A stretch of 64,000 nt of DNA from the NCBI RefSeq assembly GCF_000829415.1, contig NZ_AP014637.1, forward strand, positions 1,376,001 to 1,440,000, given 5' to 3'. Both the position numbers and the translations under genes were made by a program. The stretch's first letter is position 1; each line of letters begins with the position of its first letter. This DNA comes from Pseudomonas sp. StFLB209 (GTDB taxonomy: Bacteria; Pseudomonadota; Gammaproteobacteria; Pseudomonadales; Pseudomonadaceae). Below, in pieces: positions 36,298 through 44,612 of the stretch. The notes under the pieces were generated by a model. It was not told the origin of the DNA. It did not search any database and saw only the letters and a program-made list of their open reading frames with translations.

Positions 36298-36828
36298 TCA
36301 GAGCTGGAAATCGACCTCCAACTGCTCAGGGTCAGGCTCGATGTCCCCAAGGCTGCGCACGGCCATGCCGAGACTCTCCGCTTTTTCGAACAATTGTTTG
36401 TCGTGTGTCCAGATTTCATTGGCATTGTTGGCCAATGCAATGGCCAGAATCTGCCGATCAAACCGGAATTTGGCTTTGGTTACCGAAGGATCAGCGAGTG
36501 CCACCTTAAGCTCTTGTGTCGTAATCATCCCGGCGCATTCAATGGCTGCAATCTCATCGAAACTGACCATTTCAAAGCAGGATAACTGCCGGATGCTTTC
36601 GACCAGTTTTGCGCTCTGCCCAGGTGAAAAACCGATCAATACCTCAGCCAGCACCGGAGCAGGAATGAGCACACTGCCGCGGGCTGCGTCGATTTTTTCG
36701 ACAAGTGCTTCGGCACGGTCAATTGCCCGCTCGATGGGCATGCTATTGCGAGGATCGTAAAGAATCGAACCGGGTTTGACGTTTCCTATCACCTGCAGGA
36801 GAACATTCGTGTCTAAAACGACCCTCAC
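36298..36828 (-). CDS. PIN-domain ribonuclease-like protein, second gene of a two-gene module
   Basis: A 176-residue PIN protein. The four acidic metal-binding residues are in place: Asp6 (LDTNV), Glu62 (VLAEVL), Asp124 (FRFDRQIL) and Asp143 (THDKQLF), so nuclease activity is likely. The start is GTG with GAGGGG upstream, one base after the stop of the preceding gene, which indicates coupling. PIN toxins of the VapC type are shorter, about 130 residues, and pair with a small DNA-binding antitoxin. Here the partner is a 236-residue protein without a visible DNA-binding motif. The pair could be a toxin-antitoxin or defence unit of unusual form. Confidence 0.8.
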   Translation of the reverse strand: MRVVLDTNVLLQVIGNVKPGSILYDPRNSMPIERAIDRAEALVEKIDAARGSVLIPAPVLAEVLIGFSPGQSAKLVESIRQLSCFEMVSFDEIAAIECAGMITTQELKVALADPSVTKAKFRFDRQILAIALANNANEIWTHDKQLFEKAESLGMAVRSLGDIEPDPEQLEVDFQL

Positions 36829-36829
36829 C

Positions 36830-37540
36830 TTACCCCCTCAATTCCAGAATCAACGCATGAGCATCATCCATCTCGCTCACACCGCCAGCGCTCAACGCCC
36901 TCAATTTCTTGATACCTGATTTGAGTGTGCCGTTCTCTAAACGGTCGAAAGAGTGAGCTTGCAGCTTCTTGAGGCGCCAGCCCCCGTTTGGCCGGCTTTC
37001 CCACACACCTTCACCATGCAGCCGGACAGGCTTGAACAGCAGGCTGCCCAACTGCTCAGCCAACGCGGTGCCTACCTCGCACAGCAGTGACTCGCCAGTA
37101 GCGCCTTCAAGACGCACCAGAATGGTTTCATCTTTGCCGCCAACGAAATAGAGCCTGCCTTGAACGCTGCCTTTTTTGCGAATCACCACTGGAGGAGCGG
37201 CAGTTTTGGCCTTTGGGAATTCCAACACTTGGGCAGTGCCATTGAGAAGCGTGCCGTCCACACGATCTTCTTCCATGAGCGAGGCAAGTTGCTGATAGGC
37301 CTTTTGGGCACGCCTGGCGCCTTCGCCTGCGGCGGCAAGGCACGCCTGGTGCACTACAGCCTGATACTTGTCGTCCTCAACGAGGGCATTCAGGCACGCT
37401 GAGCCTTGGCTGACACCCTCAAAATGAACGCTCTCCCGATACCCCAGCAGCCTAGAGAGCTCGCGCAGGTACTCAGCCAGCCGGGTCATTGAAAGCTGCT
37501 CAGGAGAGGTACCGTCGAGGTGCAGGGTTATCGTTTGCAT
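36830..37540 (-). CDS. Uncharacterised protein paired with a PIN-domain gene
   Basis: I do not recognise this 236-residue protein. The N-terminal half (MQTITLHLDGTSPEQLSMTR, then an amphipathic helix LAEYLRELSRLLG and FEGVSQGSACLNALV) looks like a small alpha/beta unit. The middle has VVIRKKGSVQGRLYFVGGKDETILVRLEGATG, a beta-rich part. No signal peptide or membrane span is visible. The start is the ATG at 37540; a -10-like TATACT at 37552-37547 lies only six bases before it, so the mRNA may have almost no leader. The two genes sit between loci that are neighbours in other Pseudomonas, so they were probably inserted. Confidence 0.65.
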   Translation of the reverse strand: MQTITLHLDGTSPEQLSMTRLAEYLRELSRLLGYRESVHFEGVSQGSACLNALVEDDKYQAVVHQACLAAAGEGARRAQKAYQQLASLMEEDRVDGTLLNGTAQVLEFPKAKTAAPPVVIRKKGSVQGRLYFVGGKDETILVRLEGATGESLLCEVGTALAEQLGSLLFKPVRLHGEGVWESRPNGGWRLKKLQAHSFDRLENGTLKSGIKKLRALSAGGVSEMDDAHALILELRG

Positions 37541-37654
37541 GGCTCGAGTATAGGAGAAACCATTACCCGCGCCTACGACACTCCCAGCCCGGAAACAAGA
37601 CATCATCTGACAAGTTGTATCCAAGCGTTATGGGCATTGTGGCGCACATAACGA

Positions 37655-37682
37655 AAACGCCGTGCACAAAGACACGGCGTTT
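37655..37682 (-). terminator. Rho-independent terminator
   Basis: AAACGCCGTG and CACGGCGTTT form a 10-bp stem with an 8-base loop and TTTTCG on the leftward side. It ends the 37730-38026 transcript and shields the PIN module from read-through. Confidence 0.8.
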
Positions 37683-37729
37683 CATATTCACCCTCTCGAT
37701 GGGGCTGGCCTGAAAATCAGGCCCCAGGG

Positions 37730-38026
37730 TCAGGCGTAGGTGTCGATCAGGGTGCCCAGCGCTTCATTGCTTGCGCGCTGCGCAGCAGCGCCCGCTTCAG
37801 CCTGCGCTTTGCCGGCCGCGAGTTCGACAATGTTGGCGGGCAGATCGGAACGCTGGCTACGGTCGACGGAGCGCAGGTTTTCCAGCTGGAAATCCGAAGA
37901 CTGGCTGCGGCCGGAGACTTCGATACCGCTACTGGCGATCTGGGTGGCCGCCTGATCGACACGATCCTGCCCGACCTGAATAGCGGTCAAGCCTGGATAA
38001 AACGTGTTGCTCAAGGAGATTTGCAT
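37730..38026 (-). CDS. Conserved small Pseudomonas protein, flagellar-rod-like N-terminus
   Basis: A 98-residue protein commonly found beside bioD in Pseudomonas. The segment LTAIQVGQDRVDQAATQIASSGIE has the coiled-coil pattern of flagellar hook/rod N-termini, and the C-terminus is alanine-rich (AAGKAQAEAGAAAQRAS). No export signal or catalytic motif is seen, and I know of no assigned function. It lies downstream of bioD on the same strand, separated by 147 bases, with its own terminator. Confidence 0.75.
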   Translation of the reverse strand: MQISLSNTFYPGLTAIQVGQDRVDQAATQIASSGIEVSGRSQSSDFQLENLRSVDRSQRSDLPANIVELAAGKAQAEAGAAAQRASNEALGTLIDTYA

Positions 38027-38173
38027 AAGCCAATCCTCAGCTCAGAGTTACAAACAAGCCTATTGAACCAGCAATAAAGGCAAAAGGCCCGATAAAAAGA
38101 CTAATGGCACAACGCCTGGCAATAGGCTCAATCTTGAGCAAAAGCAAAAGTCCTTCTAGATCAGGCAGATGCT

Positions 38174-38854
38174 TTACCCAAGGCGATCCAGGTGTAAATA
38201 TCTGGCAACATTTTCGCTGTTCGCCTGCTCCAGACGCGGCACCTGGCCGAGACAGGGCGCCGGTAATTGTTCGCTCAAGGTCTGCAGATTTTCATGCAGA
38301 CGCGAGGTGCCCGGATCGACAATGTTTGCCACCCAACCGGCCAATGGCAGGCCGTCGCGCAGGATCGCTTCGGCGCTTAGCACGGCATGGTTGATGCAGC
38401 CCAGGCGCACGCCCACCACCAGAATCACCGGCAGCTTCAAGGCCATCGCCAGATCGGACAAATATTCGCGGTCATTGAGCGGCACCCGCCAGCCGCCAGC
38501 GCCTTCGATCAAGGTGAAGTCGGCCTGGCGCGCGAGCAAGCGTTGCATGGCAGGCAATAGACTGGCCAGCTCAAGCTGCACCCCTGCTTCCCTCGCGGCC
38601 AGATGCGGGGCGATGGCCGGTTCCAGGGCCAATGGGTTGACCTCGGCGTAGTCCAGCGGCAGCGAGCATTCGCCAAGCAACGCCAAGGCATCGCTGTTGC
38701 GCAGGCCATCGGCGGTGCGCGTGCAACCGGACGCCACCGGCTTGCCGGCCACGGTACTCAACCCGGCGTGCCGCGCCGCACGCAGCAAACCGGCCGCCAC
38801 GGTGGTCTTGCCGACATCGGTGTCGGTGCCAGCAATGAAAAAAGCTGAACTCAT
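38174..38854 (-). CDS. bioD: Dethiobiotin synthetase
   Basis: It closes the ureido ring of biotin: 7,8-diaminopelargonate + CO2 + ATP to dethiobiotin. The 226-residue protein has the P-loop [10 protein letters not shown] at the N-terminus, the substrate lysine in AGKPVASG and the motif [12 protein letters not shown]. Its start overlaps the bioC stop by four bases (ATGA). It is the last gene of the bioBFHCD operon; bioA is encoded elsewhere. Confidence 0.94.
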   Translation of the reverse strand: MSSAFFIAGTDTDVGKTTVAAGLLRAARHAGLSTVAGKPVASGCTRTADGLRNSDALALLGECSLPLDYAEVNPLALEPAIAPHLAAREAGVQLELASLLPAMQRLLARQADFTLIEGAGGWRVPLNDREYLSDLAMALKLPVILVVGVRLGCINHAVLSAEAILRDGLPLAGWVANIVDPGTSRLHENLQTLSEQLPAPCLGQVPRLEQANSENVARYLHLDRLG

Positions 38855-39660
38855 GGCTGGTTTTCCAGAACCGCGTAAAGCACCTGATAGGTGGCCGGTA
38901 GCCCCTGTGGCTGGCGAAACGCTTCGTAGGCCTGCAGCAAACCTTGCATCCGTTGCCGCCCGGTCAGCCCGGTCGGCCGGCCCGGATTGAGGTTGTGGGC
39001 ACCCAGCGCTTTCAACTCATGGGTCAGGCTGCGTACATCCGGGTAGTGCAGCACATGGGGCAGCACTTCCAGGCTGCGAATACGCAAGCCGCTGGCGTCA
39101 CACAAGCGCTGGTAGTCGTGCTGCTCACGAAAGCGATTGACGTGCACCTGACCGTCCACTTGCTGCCAACTGCTGCGCAGCTCATGCAGAGTGCCGACGC
39201 ACAGGCTGGAGAATGCAAACACCCCACCGGGCCGCAATACCCGCCGCGCCTCGCTCAATACCGCAGCGAAGTTGCCGCACCACTGTACGGCCAGGCTGGA
39301 GAACAGCAAATCGAAACGGCCACCGTGCAACGGCAGATTTTCCGCATCGCCGGCGACAAAATGTGCAGCGCCGCCCTGGGGCTGTGCGTGGCGCAGCATG
39401 CCTTGGGCAATATCCAGCGCCATGCCCTGCGCAGCCGGGAAGCGCTGCGCCAATGCGCGGCTGAAGTACCCGGTGCCGCAGCCCAGGTCCAGCCACTGCG
39501 CAGGCGTCAGTGCCTGAGGAATCCCCCTCAACAGGTGTTGCCCGACCGCTCGTTGCAAGTCGGCCACACTGTCGTAACTGCCCGCCGCTTTGGAGAATGA
39601 TGCGGCGACCTGTTGTTTGTCTGGCAGGCCGAGCCCACGCACGGCACAAAGATCAGTCAT
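38851..39660 (-). CDS. bioC: Malonyl-ACP O-methyltransferase
   Basis: It methylates malonyl-ACP to start pimelate synthesis for biotin. The 269-residue protein has a SAM-binding motif [15 protein letters not shown], the acidic ends of later motifs ([11 protein letters not shown]) and [12 protein letters not shown]. The ATG at 39660 begins [15 protein letters not shown] and overlaps the end of bioH by eight bases; longer in-frame extensions run into bioH and are unlikely. Confidence 0.92.
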   Translation of the reverse strand: MTDLCAVRGLGLPDKQQVAASFSKAAGSYDSVADLQRAVGQHLLRGIPQALTPAQWLDLGCGTGYFSRALAQRFPAAQGMALDIAQGMLRHAQPQGGAAHFVAGDAENLPLHGGRFDLLFSSLAVQWCGNFAAVLSEARRVLRPGGVFAFSSLCVGTLHELRSSWQQVDGQVHVNRFREQHDYQRLCDASGLRIRSLEVLPHVLHYPDVRSLTHELKALGAHNLNPGRPTGLTGRQRMQGLLQAYEAFRQPQGLPATYQVLYAVLENQP

Positions 39661-40384
39661 CATCGGACTCATGTAAAAAGGCCCGGATTGCCGCCGCCAC
39701 TCCATGGGGGTTTTCCAGAATAAATGCATGGCTGGCCTGTTCAATCACGCCAACCTCCACATCTGGCAACAAGGCCAATAGATCGCTTGCCGCTTCAGCG
39801 GGCACAAACGCATCGTTACCGGCAAACAGGTGTAATTGCGGGCCACGATAGCTCTGCAACGCTTCACGGGTATCGAGCCGCTCCAGCAGCCTGAGGCCAT
39901 CGAGCAACGCTTGCTTCGAGGCATTGGGCGCCGCGGCCTTGAGCTGCCGCGACAGGCCGCGCGGGTCGGCGCTGCCCTGGCTGCACAACAGGCTGAAGCG
40001 GCGCAGGGTCACGTCGGGGTCGTGTTCACAACCGCTGAGAAACGCCGCAAAGTCAGCCGGCGTCATCGCATGCGGCCAGGCGCCGTGCGGCACAAAGCAG
40101 GCGTTGCTGGCCAGGGTCAGCAAACCGCAACAACGCTCGCCACGCCGCGCCGCCAGCTCGGCGGCGAGCATGCCGCCCAGCGACCAGCCGCCCAGCCACA
40201 CATCGTCAGGCAGGCCATCGTCCAGTTCATCGAGCCACGCCGATAAATCCGCGTTGCCCGTTTGCGGCAACGGCTCGACCTCGACTTTCAGGTGCTCATC
40301 CGGGCCGCGCAAGGCGGCAGCCAGCGGCTCCAGCGGCGAGACACCCAAGCCCCAACCGGGCAACAACACCAGACGATCACGCAT
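39653..40384 (-). CDS. bioH: Pimeloyl-ACP methyl ester esterase
   Basis: It removes the methyl group from pimeloyl-ACP methyl ester. This 243-residue alpha/beta hydrolase has the nucleophile serine in [10 protein letters not shown], aspartate in FAGNDAFVP and histidine in [11 protein letters not shown]. The start at 40384 gives [14 protein letters not shown] and lies within the 3' end of bioF, an overlap of eight bases. It is less similar to E. coli BioH than to other Pseudomonas versions. Confidence 0.9.
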   Translation of the reverse strand: MRDRLVLLPGWGLGVSPLEPLAAALRGPDEHLKVEVEPLPQTGNADLSAWLDELDDGLPDDVWLGGWSLGGMLAAELAARRGERCCGLLTLASNACFVPHGAWPHAMTPADFAAFLSGCEHDPDVTLRRFSLLCSQGSADPRGLSRQLKAAAPNASKQALLDGLRLLERLDTREALQSYRGPQLHLFAGNDAFVPAEAASDLLALLPDVEVGVIEQASHAFILENPHGVAAAIRAFLHESDDD

Positions 40385-41567
40385 GAGCCTGCTCCATCGT
40401 TTCATCCACACCCAGCAGTGGCCAGCACTGCGCCAGTGCTTGCAACAATAGCTGCACCTGCTCGGATGTGTGGGCTGCGCTCAGAGTGACCCGCAAACGG
40501 GCACTGCCGGCCGGCACGGTGGGCGGGCGGATCGCAGTCACCAGCAGGCCCCGCTCGCGCAACATCTGCGACAGGCGCAAGGCCCGTCCGGCATCGCCAA
40601 TCACAATCGGCTGGATCGGTGTAAAACTGTCCATCAGGGTCAGGCCGATTTGCTCGGCACCCTGACGGAACTGCGCGATCAGGGCATTGAGGTGCTCGCG
40701 CCGCCAGTGTTCACTGCGCAGCAGTTGCAGGCTCTTGAGCGTGGCACAGGCCAGCGCCGGCGGCTGACTGGTGGTGTAGATGTATGGCCGGGCAAACTGA
40801 ATCAGCGTCTCGATCAGCTCTTCACTGCCCGCAACAAACGCCCCACTGGTGCCAAACGCCTTGCCCAGCGTACCGATCAGCACCGGTACATCGTCGATCC
40901 CCAGACCAAAGTGCTCGACACAACCTCCGCCATTGGCCCCCAGCGGGCCAAAGCCATGGGCATCGTCAACCATCAGCCAGGCGCCGCGAGCTTTAGCGGT
41001 ACGCGCCAGGGCCGGCAGGTCGGCAATGTCGCCGTCCATGCTGAACACCCCGTCGCTGACCACCAGGCGGTCACCCACGGCCTTGTCCAGACGCGCCGCG
41101 AGACTTTGTGCGTCGTTGTGCAAGTAACGGCTGAACCGCGCACCGCTGAGCAGCCCGGCATCGAGCAAGGACGCATGATTAAGGCGGTCTTCCAGCACAC
41201 TGTCGCCCTGCCCCACCAAGGCGGTGACCGTCCCCAGATTGGCCATGTAGCCATTGGAGAACAGCAAGGCGCGCGGGCGCCCGGTGAACTCGGCCAGAGC
41301 CTCTTCCAGCTCGTGATGCGGGCTGCTGTGACCGATCACCAGATGCGAAGCCCCGCCGCCGACACCCCAGCGCTCGGCACCGGCTTGCCAGGCAGCGACC
41401 ACCTCTGGATGGCTGGCCAACCCGAGGTAGTCATTGTTGCAAAAGGTCAGCAGCGCCTGGCCGTCGACGACCGCCAGCGGCCCTTGCGGGCTTTGCAGCA
41501 GCGGGCGCTGACGATACAACTGCGCGGCGCGCCGCTCCGCCAGGCGGACACTTAGGTCAAAGCCCAT
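40377..41567 (-). CDS. bioF: 8-amino-7-oxononanoate synthase
   Basis: A PLP enzyme that joins pimeloyl-ACP (or -CoA) and L-alanine in biotin synthesis. The 396-residue alpha-oxoamine synthase has [27 protein letters not shown] and the PLP lysine in [14 protein letters not shown]. It starts five bases after the bioB stop and overlaps bioH. Confidence 0.94.
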   Translation of the reverse strand: MGFDLSVRLAERRAAQLYRQRPLLQSPQGPLAVVDGQALLTFCNNDYLGLASHPEVVAAWQAGAERWGVGGGASHLVIGHSSPHHELEEALAEFTGRPRALLFSNGYMANLGTVTALVGQGDSVLEDRLNHASLLDAGLLSGARFSRYLHNDAQSLAARLDKAVGDRLVVSDGVFSMDGDIADLPALARTAKARGAWLMVDDAHGFGPLGANGGGCVEHFGLGIDDVPVLIGTLGKAFGTSGAFVAGSEELIETLIQFARPYIYTTSQPPALACATLKSLQLLRSEHWRREHLNALIAQFRQGAEQIGLTLMDSFTPIQPIVIGDAGRALRLSQMLRERGLLVTAIRPPTVPAGSARLRVTLSAAHTSEQVQLLLQALAQCWPLLGVDETMEQAHA

Positions 41568-41572
41568 ATCGG

Positions 41573-42631
41573 TCAGGCCGAGACGGCGTTGTAGAACATC
41601 GAACTGCTCTTTTGCTCCACCAGTGCCTGCTCGATGGCGGCCTGATGCACTTCGTCGGCATGCTCCTCACGCTCTTCGGGCTTGATGCCCAGGCGGGCGA
41701 ACAACTGCATGTCGCGGTCAGCCTGCGGGTTGCCGGTGGTCAGCAGTTTCTCGCCGTAGAAGATCGAGTTGGCGCCGGCAAAGAACGCCAGTGCCTGCAT
41801 CTGCTCGTTCATTGCTTCGCGGCCCGCCGACAGGCGCACGTGGGATTTGGGCATCAGGATGCGCGCCACGGCCAGCATGCGGATGAAGTCGAACGGATCG
41901 ACGTCTTCAGCGTTTTCCAGCGGTGTGCCGGCAACCTTGACCAGCATGTTGATCGGCACCGACTCCGGATGCTCGGGCAGGTTGGCCAACTGGATCAGCA
42001 GGCCGGCCCGGTCGTCCAGCGACTCGCCCATGCCCAGAATGCCACCAGAACAGATTTTCATGCCCGCGTCGCGCACATAGGCCAGGGTCTGCAGGCGCTC
42101 GCTGTAGGTGCGGGTGGTGATGATGCTGCCGTAGAACTCCGGCGAGGTGTCGAGGTTGTGGTTGTAGTAGTCAAGGCCCGCATCGGCCAGGGCTTCAGTC
42201 TGTTCACGGTCGAGCTTGCCCAGCGTCATGCAGGTTTCCAGGCCCATGGCCTTTACGCCTTTGACCATTTCCAGCACGTAGGGCATGTCTTTGGCTGACG
42301 GATGTTTCCAGGCCGCGCCCATACAGAAACGGGTCGAGCCAATCGCCTTGGCCCGTGCCGCTTCCTCAAGCACCTTCTGCACTTCAAGCAGCTTCTGCTT
42401 GTCGAGGCCGGTGTTGTAGTGGCCGGACTGCGGGCAGTACTTGCAGTCTTCAGGGCACGCGCCGGTCTTGATCGACAGCAGGGTCGAGACCTGAACCCGA
42501 TTGGCATCGAAGTGCGCACGGTGCACGGTCTGCGCCTGAAACAGCAAGTCATTGAATGGCTGTACGAACAGCGCCTTGACCTCGGCTAAAGTCCAGTCGT
42601 GACGCAGGGTAGCTGTAGTGCTGGCGCTCAT
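41573..42631 (-). CDS. bioB: Biotin synthase
   Basis: A radical SAM enzyme that inserts sulfur into dethiobiotin. The 352-residue protein has the CxxxCxxC cluster motif in [14 protein letters not shown], which binds the [4Fe-4S] cluster, and the later cysteines and arginine for the [2Fe-2S] cluster (for example SAGREAM). It is the first gene of the operon. A ribosome site AAGGAG precedes the ATG at 42631, and the upstream promoter carries a BirA-type operator. Confidence 0.95.
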   Translation of the reverse strand: MSASTTATLRHDWTLAEVKALFVQPFNDLLFQAQTVHRAHFDANRVQVSTLLSIKTGACPEDCKYCPQSGHYNTGLDKQKLLEVQKVLEEAARAKAIGSTRFCMGAAWKHPSAKDMPYVLEMVKGVKAMGLETCMTLGKLDREQTEALADAGLDYYNHNLDTSPEFYGSIITTRTYSERLQTLAYVRDAGMKICSGGILGMGESLDDRAGLLIQLANLPEHPESVPINMLVKVAGTPLENAEDVDPFDFIRMLAVARILMPKSHVRLSAGREAMNEQMQALAFFAGANSIFYGEKLLTTGNPQADRDMQLFARLGIKPEEREEHADEVHQAAIEQALVEQKSSSMFYNAVSA

Positions 42632-42715
42632 CGGCGGCTCCTTTTATTGAACGGACTCTGCGCCCGGGCGAAAGACCACAGACACGACACGGTTGTCCGG
42701 CGAGATTTTTCGGAA

Positions 42716-42743
42716 TGATTAGGGAACGGCCATGCCATGTCAA
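42716..42743 (-). promoter_or_regulatory. Predicted sigma-70 promoter of the bio operon
   Basis: TTGACA (42743-42738) and TAATCA (42721-42716) are separated by 16 bases, giving a start near 42709 and a leader of about 78 bases before bioB. The -35 hexamer lies inside the BirA-type operator. Confidence 0.6.
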
Positions 42744-43478
42744 CCACACAAAGAAACACAGGTTTACATCTGGTTAAATTTCACTCAATTCTGTTTGTTA
42801 TGCGATGAGCCCAGCGATACATCGCTGGCCATCTGTGTGGCTTGCGAAGCCGAGCTGCCCTGGCTGGGCGATCATTGCCTGTGTTGCGCGCTGCCGCTGA
42901 CAGGATCAGGCTACGGGGCTGGCGAATGTTGCGCGCAGTGCGATCAACGGCCACCGGCGTTCAGCCAGGTCATCACGGCCTGGACCTACGAGTTTGTCGT
43001 CGACCGACTGATCACCCGCTTCAAGCATCGCCAGCAGTGGCCATTGGGCAAGCTGTTGGCAGAGTTACAAGGCCAATACCTGCAACATCGCTTCGACGAA
43101 GGCCTGCCAAGACCCGATGCGTTACTGCCGGTGCCCCTGGCCAGGCAGCGCTTGCGCCAGCGCGGTTTCAATCAGTCGGCGATGCTGGCCAACTGGCTGG
43201 GTGAACAGTTGCAACTGCCCGTGCAAGCGCGGCAATTGCTGCGCACCCGCGATACGCCCTCACAACAAGGCCTGAGTGCCAAAGCGCGCAAACAGAATCT
43301 GCAAGGTGCCTTCAGCCTGACCGACAGTCACTGGGTACAGGGTAAGCACCTGGCGCTGGTCGATGACGTGCTGACCACCGGCACCACAGCCCATAGCCTC
43401 GCGCAACTGCTGACCGGCGCCGGGGCGCGGCGGGTGGATGTGTATTGCCTGGCCAGAACACCCGCGCCCGAGGACTGA
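42732..43478 (+). CDS. ComF-family phosphoribosyltransferase-like protein
   Basis: A 248-residue ComF/GntX protein. The N-terminus has paired cysteines (CLLCDEP, CVAC, CLCCALPL, CCAQCDQRP), probably a zinc site. The C-terminal phosphoribosyltransferase domain has the PRPP motif LVDDVLTTGTTA. Homologues act in DNA uptake (ComF) or are of unclear function. It is divergent from bioB, as in other Pseudomonas. The start codon at 42732 puts the BirA operator at codons 2-13. Confidence 0.88.
   Translation: MPCQPHKETQVYIWLNFTQFCLLCDEPSDTSLAICVACEAELPWLGDHCLCCALPLTGSGYGAGECCAQCDQRPPAFSQVITAWTYEFVVDRLITRFKHRQQWPLGKLLAELQGQYLQHRFDEGLPRPDALLPVPLARQRLRQRGFNQSAMLANWLGEQLQLPVQARQLLRTRDTPSQQGLSAKARKQNLQGAFSLTDSHWVQGKHLALVDDVLTTGTTAHSLAQLLTGAGARRVDVYCLARTPAPED
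42737..42769. promoter_or_regulatory. BirA-type biotin operator
   Basis: ATGTCAACC and GGTTTACAT are inverted arms, one mismatch, separated by 15 bases. This matches the proteobacterial BirA site TTGTAAACC-N14/15-GGTTTACAA. It covers the -35 of the bioB promoter, so biotin-loaded BirA should block transcription. It also lies within the first codons of the divergent comF gene. Confidence 0.75.
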
Positions 43479-43485
43479 ACACTAG

Positions 43486-43717
43486 GGGCTGTTGCCGTTT
43501 CATCACAGCCGCGCCGAGGTCTGTTTTGTCGGCTTGCACAATCTTCATTCAGTTGGAGACGGGGCGACAAAACAGCCACGGCCCTACGGGTTGCGCCCCA
43601 AATCGCGTCATGCTTCGTCGGAGGACTTGAAAAGGGAGTGACCATTTCCTGCGTCCTCCGCCTCGCCTGACACGATTTGGAGCTGCAACGCAATCTGCAC
43701 TGAAACGGCAACAGCCC
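43486..43717. repeat. Structured repeat element with 17-bp inverted ends (long form)
   Basis: GGGCTGTTGCCGTTTCA at the left end and its exact reverse complement at 43701-43717 enclose about 200 bases. Inside are further inverted pairs: CTGTTTTGTCG (43521) with CGACAAAACAG (43565), CCAAATCGCGTCA with TGACACGATTTGG (one mismatch), and CGGAGGAC with GTCCTCCG. The ends and the first loop bases match the 50-bp hairpin at 56814-56863; relative to that, this copy has about 188 extra bases in the loop (43513-43700). No protein frame is convincing. It lies just after comF. Confidence 0.75.
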
Positions 43718-43768
43718 ATAGGTTTTGGCATAGACTCTGGCAATCTCTGCTTTGCTGGTCGTCTGGTC

Positions 43769-44533
43769 ATGCCGCTATCGTCTTCCCTGAGCCAATACAT
43801 GGTGCGTCGCCCGCAGCGCCTCGCGCTGTTGCAGCACATTGCCGAGCAAGGCTCGATCACCCGCGCAGCCAAGAGTGCCGGGCTGAGCTACAAAGCCACC
43901 TGGGATGCGATCGATGAGCTGAACAATCTTGCGCAAAAACCGCTGGTCGAGCGCAGCGTCGGCGGCCGCGGCGGTGGTGGTGCCAGGTTGTCGGTCGAAG
44001 GCGCACGTATCCTGCGTCTTTATCAGCGCCTGCAAGCCCTGCAGGCTCAGGTGCTGGAGGCTGCCGAACAGGACAGCGACCTGCAATTGCTCAGCCGTCT
44101 GACCCTGCACACCAGCGCCCGCAACCAGTTGCTCGGTAGCATCCAGAACATTACCCGGCAAGGCATCAATGATGTTGTGCGCCTGACCCTGGCCGGTGGT
44201 GAATGCATCGACGCGCAAATTACCCATGACAGCACCCAGCGCCTGGCGCTGGAAAACGGCAGCGAAGTGATGGCCCTGATCAAGGCCGGCTGGCTCGAAC
44301 TGCTGGCCCCTGAGCAGACGCCTGAAACGGGCTACAACAGTTTGCGGGGCCAGTTGCAAAGCATTCTCGATGCGCCCGACGGTCCCAGCGAAGTGCGGAT
44401 CGCCCTGGCCAATGGTCAGACGCTCTGTGCCCTGGCTGCGCCGCAGCGGCTTGCGGCACTGGGGTTGACCCAAGGCAGCGCAGTGCAGGCCCGGTTTTTG
44501 CCCTCACAAGTGCTGTTGGGCACCGTGGTGTGA
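43769..44533 (+). CDS. modE: ModE-type molybdenum-dependent regulator
   Basis: A 254-residue ModE protein: N-terminal winged HTH (RLALLQHIAEQGSITRAAKSAGLSYKATWDAIDELNNL, with the wing GGRGGGGARLS) and two TOBE-type molybdate-binding domains (ARNQLLGSIQNITRQGINDVVRLTLAGG, and a second from EVRIALANGQTL). Bound molybdate would switch DNA binding. The modABC transporter it usually controls is not adjacent in the window. Confidence 0.87.
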   Translation: MPLSSSLSQYMVRRPQRLALLQHIAEQGSITRAAKSAGLSYKATWDAIDELNNLAQKPLVERSVGGRGGGGARLSVEGARILRLYQRLQALQAQVLEAAEQDSDLQLLSRLTLHTSARNQLLGSIQNITRQGINDVVRLTLAGGECIDAQITHDSTQRLALENGSEVMALIKAGWLELLAPEQTPETGYNSLRGQLQSILDAPDGPSEVRIALANGQTLCALAAPQRLAALGLTQGSAVQARFLPSQVLLGTVV

Positions 44534-44542
44534 AGCATCCGG

Positions 44543-44560
44543 GCGTCATACCGCCGACAT
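44543..44560 (+). promoter_or_regulatory. Candidate Pho box upstream of phoX
   Basis: GCGTCAT-ACCG-CCGACAT resembles the PhoB site (two CTGTCAT repeats separated by four bases) at 10 of 14 repeat positions and with correct 11-base spacing. A -10-like TAATAC follows at 44568. Confidence 0.4.
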
Positions 44561-44612
44561 AATTTAGTAATACTGAATACTTAATGTTACGGCCACATTC
44601 GTGGGAGCCGTG

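Noticed and set aside
38104..38122. Sigma-54-like TGGCAC...GGCA upstream of the 98-residue protein gene
   Set aside because: GG-to-GC spacing is off by one base, and it points away from the gene.
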